A stretch of 17,541 nucleotides of DNA from an uncultured Alphaproteobacteria bacterium. Lineage in GTDB: Bacteria > Pseudomonadota > Alphaproteobacteria > RUG11792. Every line of letters starts with the position of its first letter. Position 1 is the stretch's first letter. Location: positions 1-17,541 of the forward strand of contig CAUDEV010000017.1 of the NCBI GenBank assembly GCA_958448685.1, given 5' to 3'. The translations under genes were made by a program, and so were the position numbers. The notes beneath the pieces were generated by a model that searched no databases, had not been told where the DNA came from, and saw nothing but the letters and a program-made list of their open reading frames with translations. Of the stretch, positions 14,656 through 17,541 are shown one piece after another.

Positions 14656-14692
14656 AAACCTTGTCACATGAGTTATCTCTGTGACTTGGTTT
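14656..14692. terminator. Bidirectional hairpin terminator between the secreted-protein gene and pheT
   Basis: AAACC (14656-14660) and GTCACA (14663-14668) pair with TGTGAC (14680-14685) and GGTTT (14688-14692), interrupted by a 2x2 internal loop of T-T mismatches. The hairpin loop is 11 bases. The stem sits between convergent genes, with T-rich sequence on both strands after the stem. Confidence 0.65.
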
Positions 14693-14704
14693 TATATCTT
14701 AAAG

Positions 14705-17074
14705 TTATTCATCTCTTAGCGTTCCTCCGCTGTTATCACTGATAGACTTTATAACTTTTTGAGATATATCATTAATCTGATCTTCGGATAATGTCGATTT
14801 GTCAGACTGCAAGAGAAGTTCGAAAGCCAAAGCTTTATTATCATTTCCAATTGATGAAGACTCATAAATATCGAATATTTTTATATCTTTGATTTCCACA
14901 ATCCTCAATTTCTTAATCGCATTTAATATGTCATTTGCTGTAATCGATTTTTTAATTATGAATGAAAAATCTCGAGTAACAGCTTGATATTGCGATAGCA
15001 ATAACGGTATTTTTACTTTTTGATTTAAAATCATTGGAATATTATCCAAAAATAACTCAAAACACGCTATAGGGCCGGATATTCCCAAATCTGCTAATAT
15101 CATAGGGTGGATTTCTCCGAAATATGCAAGCGGAGTATCTTTTTGAAATATATAAGTTCCAGATCTTCCCGGATGATAGTATTTTGGAGCAGTTGATATA
15201 AGCCGTGTGTGAATATGGCAGATGTTCATCAGCTTTTCTAATAATATTTTTATATCAAATATTGAAACATTCTCTTGCTTTTTCGCCCAATTTCTTTCTG
15301 TGAGCTTTTCAGAAATTGTTGCTGCCAAAACGGATGATTCTATTATCTCATCTTTATTTTTTATGAACTGTTTACCTATCTCAAATAACTTCAAATTACG
15401 TTGACTTTTATTTTGAGAATTTTTAACAGATTTTAAATGGGATGCAATTATTGAAGGTCTCAAAATTGCAAATTCATTTGTCAAAGCATCTTGAATTTCT
15501 ATTAGATTTTCTTTCTCACTGAATAACTCTGCGGTTTTCTGATCTATAAACGAAAATGTTTTCACTTCATAAAAATTGTTATAAACCAAAGCGTCAGAAA
15601 GTTTATCGGTTAAATAAGTTTGAGTTATTGGTTCCTTTTTCTCTAATTCCATTTCAAAAATATGATCATAACCCATTAGTCTTGTGATTTCTTCAATCAA
15701 GTCTTCTTCTATTTCAAGATCATGACGCCAAGATGGAGTTTCTACAACGATTTTTTCATAATCTGCAGATTTTATCTTAATTCCCAATTTTTCAAGAAGA
15801 TTTACAGAATTTATGAAAGCGTCTTTTGTTAGATTCGTTAATGCTTGGAATTTCTTGAAAGATAACGCAATAGTGTTTTTATTTTCCGGAAGTTTTCCAG
15901 ATCTTTTTATATTGGAAATTTGACAATTGCAGCTTTTTGATAATATAGAAGCTGTGTATTTCACTGCAAATTCTATATTATTAGGATCGATACCCCTTTC
16001 AAATCTTGTTCTAGAATCACTGCATAATCTCAAATTTTGCCCGGTTTTTGCTATGGAAACCTTGTTGAAATATGCTCCTTCAATTAATATATTCTTAGAA
16101 TCTTCCGTAAATGATGAAGGTTTTCCTCCCATAATACCTGCTATGGACAAAGGTTCATTTTCCGTCGAAACTACTATTGCTCCACTTGGCAATGTTGTGA
16201 GTTTATTATTCAATGTTTCTAAAACTTCCCCTTGCCTTGAGTCTCTTACAAATATTTTCCTTGGGAGTTTATCCAAATCAAAAATATGAAGAGGCTGCCC
16301 AAGATCAATGCAAATGTAGTTCGCAACATCAACAGGTAAATTAATTAGATTTTGGCCTATTGCGGTTAATCTTCTTGCTATATAATCTGGTGTTTTTCCA
16401 ATAACATTTTTGATCGCTAACGTTGAAAAATATTCACAATTCTCAGTTTGTATTTTAACTTCTATTGGGTTTTCTATGTTTTCAAAAATATCACAATCAC
16501 CGAGGTCAAGAAGCTCTCCTGTATTAATAGCGGCAAGATCTCTTGCAATTCCGCGAACACTAAAACAATCTGCTCTATTGGGGGTTAAACTTACATCAAA
16601 AACTATTTCATTAAGATTTAAAGCTGCAGCCAAGTCCTGTCCGGGAACAACTGAATTCTTCAACTCTAATATCCCATCAAGTCCATCATCTTGAATCAAC
16701 AATTCTTCTGTGGAACACATCATACCTTGGCTTTCAATGCCTCTGATTATTCCTTTTTTAAGTTTTTCATTAAACGCAGGAACAAACGCGCCAACTTTGG
16801 CGACAGCAACATAAATTCCAGTTCTTGCGTTTTTTGCTCCACAAACAATCTGTAATATCTCGTTTCCGATATTCACTTTACAGACTCGTAATCTGTCGGC
16901 ATTTGGATGCTTTTCTGCTGATTCTATAAAACCTACAACAAAATTCTCAAATTTTTTGCTATTATCGATTATTTCTTCAACTTCAATGCCTAAAGCTGTT
17001 AATTTTTCAGAAATTTCCAAATATGATAAATCTGTTTTTAAATGACTTTTTAACCAATCAAATGTGAACTTCAT
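14705..17074 (-). CDS. pheT: Phenylalanyl-tRNA synthetase beta subunit
   Basis: PheT pairs with PheS in an alpha2-beta2 enzyme that charges tRNA-Phe; the beta subunit carries the editing and anticodon-binding parts. The 789-residue protein (E. coli: 795) has the usual order: an N-terminal tRNA-binding OB fold (about residues 40-150, with KHPNADRLRVCKV and QIVCGAKNAR), the B3/B4 editing region (about 200-390, with SLTPNRADC and GIMGG), a B5 domain followed by a catalytic-like core, and a C-terminal FDX-ACB anticodon-binding domain (about 695-789, with YQAVTRDFSFII). The start has no Shine-Dalgarno but lies about 24 bases after a good promoter. pheS, usually directly upstream, is not within the 467 bases available here. 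Confidence 0.98.
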   Translation of the reverse strand: MKFTFDWLKSHLKTDLSYLEISEKLTALGIEVEEIIDNSKKFENFVVGFIESAEKHPNADRLRVCKVNIGNEILQIVCGAKNARTGIYVAVAKVGAFVPAFNEKLKKGIIRGIESQGMMCSTEELLIQDDGLDGILELKNSVVPGQDLAAALNLNEIVFDVSLTPNRADCFSVRGIARDLAAINTGELLDLGDCDIFENIENPIEVKIQTENCEYFSTLAIKNVIGKTPDYIARRLTAIGQNLINLPVDVANYICIDLGQPLHIFDLDKLPRKIFVRDSRQGEVLETLNNKLTTLPSGAIVVSTENEPLSIAGIMGGKPSSFTEDSKNILIEGAYFNKVSIAKTGQNLRLCSDSRTRFERGIDPNNIEFAVKYTASILSKSCNCQISNIKRSGKLPENKNTIALSFKKFQALTNLTKDAFINSVNLLEKLGIKIKSADYEKIVVETPSWRHDLEIEEDLIEEITRLMGYDHIFEMELEKKEPITQTYLTDKLSDALVYNNFYEVKTFSFIDQKTAELFSEKENLIEIQDALTNEFAILRPSIIASHLKSVKNSQNKSQRNLKLFEIGKQFIKNKDEIIESSVLAATISEKLTERNWAKKQENVSIFDIKILLEKLMNICHIHTRLISTAPKYYHPGRSGTYIFQKDTPLAYFGEIHPMILADLGISGPIACFELFLDNIPMILNQKVKIPLLLSQYQAVTRDFSFIIKKSITANDILNAIKKLRIVEIKDIKIFDIYESSSIGNDNKALAFELLLQSDKSTLSEDQINDISQKVIKSISDNSGGTLRDE

Positions 17075-17104
17075 CGAAGGAACTTAAAAATATTTACCGA
17101 TTTC

Positions 17105-17133
17105 ATTCTATCAGATTTTACAGGTATTGTCTT
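17105..17133 (-). promoter_or_regulatory. Promoter of pheT
   Basis: On the minus strand AAGACA (17133-17128) and TAGAAT (17110-17105) are 17 bases apart, with TGA directly before the -10. Transcription would begin near 17098. The 9-base core TGATAGAAT is identical to that of the ftsH promoter. Confidence 0.65.
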
Positions 17134-17185
17134 TTGAAAATTACATTTACTTATTTCGATATGTTATGTCTTCCGAAAGCGTTGT

Positions 17186-17234
17186 AGGTGCCTCTGCGGT
17201 GTCATCAGCCGTTTGCCGGTGAGGCCTTCTTTTT
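17186..17234 (+). terminator. Intrinsic-terminator-like structured element upstream of pheT
   Basis: AGG (17186-17188) and GCCTC (17190-17194) pair with GAGGC (17221-17225) and CTT (17226-17228), with one bulged T. Inside, CGGT (17197-17200) can pair with GCCG (17208-17211). The stem is followed by CTTTTT on the plus strand (17229-17234). It has the form of a Rho-independent terminator for a plus-strand transcript, but no plus-strand gene precedes it, so it may end a small RNA. Confidence 0.5.
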
Positions 17235-17380
17235 AATTCACACTTCCGTGCAGTGACTTATTTTGATAGGTTAATTGTAAAGTCACAACTTCTTCAATAT
17301 GGTTTAAGGTTAATTTAACATCCATCCCATAAGGTGGAAGGGTTTATTGAGAGATAACTTTTCTTGTAAGGGGGTCTTCA

Positions 17381-17428
17381 GGCGCGCGACGTGTGATAAA
17401 ATAATGAGTATACCACATGTCGCGCGCC
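17381..17428. repeat. GC-rich 15-base palindrome
   Basis: GGCGCGCGACGTGTG (17381-17395) pairs with CACATGTCGCGCGCC (17414-17428): 15 pairs, one of them G-U, around an 18-base AT-rich loop. It is by far the most GC-rich feature of the window. CCACAT (17413-17418) can instead pair with ATGTGG (17439-17444), which would disrupt the main stem. No T run follows on either strand. Function unknown. Confidence 0.8.
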
Positions 17429-17463
17429 ATCCCTCCATATGTGGATCTCTGCATATATTATAT

Positions 17464-17480
17464 TTTCCGAAAAGCGGAAA
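17464..17480. repeat. Small hairpin TTTCCG/CGGAAA
   Basis: TTTCCG (17464-17469) pairs with CGGAAA (17475-17480) across a 5-base loop. It follows the GC-rich palindrome and precedes the window edge. The remaining part of 17075-17541 shows no convincing gene. Confidence 0.6.
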
Positions 17481-17541
17481 CGATTATATTGATTTACTCC
17501 CATTTCGTCAAGTCACACTTCGTTTCACTCGTTCTTCAGAC

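Noticed and set aside
17233..17325. 30-codon minus-strand reading frame starting MDVKLTL
   Set aside because: It has no Shine-Dalgarno, no family resemblance and lies in structured non-coding DNA. It is probably chance.
17160..17541. tmRNA, SRP RNA, RNase P RNA or rRNA fragment
   Set aside because: I checked for core motifs of these RNAs (for example the SRP GGAAGGAAGCAG loop and the RNase P GAAAGTCCGGGC region) and found none.

Overview
The window is an AT-rich stretch of bacterial chromosome that looks alphaproteobacterial and probably host-associated, perhaps Holosporales- or Rickettsiales-like. The basis is the family-level look of TolQ/TolR/TolA, HrcA, pyruvate kinase and FtsH, the low G+C, short intergenic gaps and a decayed insertion sequence. 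Pyruvate kinase and GlmM argue against Rickettsia itself. Taxonomy is inference only.

Layout, left to right. (1) 1-832: a small secreted protein of unknown function. (2) 833-1067: a weak hairpin and a truncated insertion-sequence end. (3) 1107-4429, plus strand: surA-like periplasmic chaperone, ymdB-like phosphodiesterase (4-base overlap) and hrcA heat-shock repressor. (4) 8045-4440, minus strand: pyk, tolQ, tolR, tolA, with the tol genes tightly packed; tolA converges on hrcA with a 10-base gap. (5) 8061-8882: no intact gene. It holds the pyk promoter, a decayed IS481-like (rve/DDE integrase) transposase on the minus strand and the ftsH promoter. (6) 8883-12987, plus strand: ftsH, a metallo-beta-lactamase-fold gene and glmM. 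The middle gene sits where folP lies in the classical ftsH-folP-glmM cluster. (7) 12988-13210: hairpins, a T tract and a promoter/leader. (8) 13211-14638: a second secreted protein whose leader and signal peptide match those of the first, while the bodies differ. (9) 17074-14705, minus strand: pheT without pheS beside it. (10) 17075-17541: no gene, but several strong RNA-type hairpins, one very GC-rich.

Most genes serve envelope maintenance (SurA, FtsH, TolQRA, GlmM) and protein quality control (HrcA, FtsH, SurA). Pyk, PheT and the YmdB-like enzyme are metabolic or housekeeping. The two secreted proteins are the lineage-specific part.

The points most worth following are: the shared expression/secretion cassette of the two secreted paralogues; the inverted pair of IS ends (951-1019 and 8121-8189) bracketing about 7.1 kb of housekeeping genes; the MBL-fold gene in the folP position; a Glu in place of the usual membrane Asp in TolR; a common promoter pattern with short leaders lacking Shine-Dalgarno sequences; and the structured region upstream of pheT. 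I saw no tRNA, rRNA, CRISPR array or complete mobile element.
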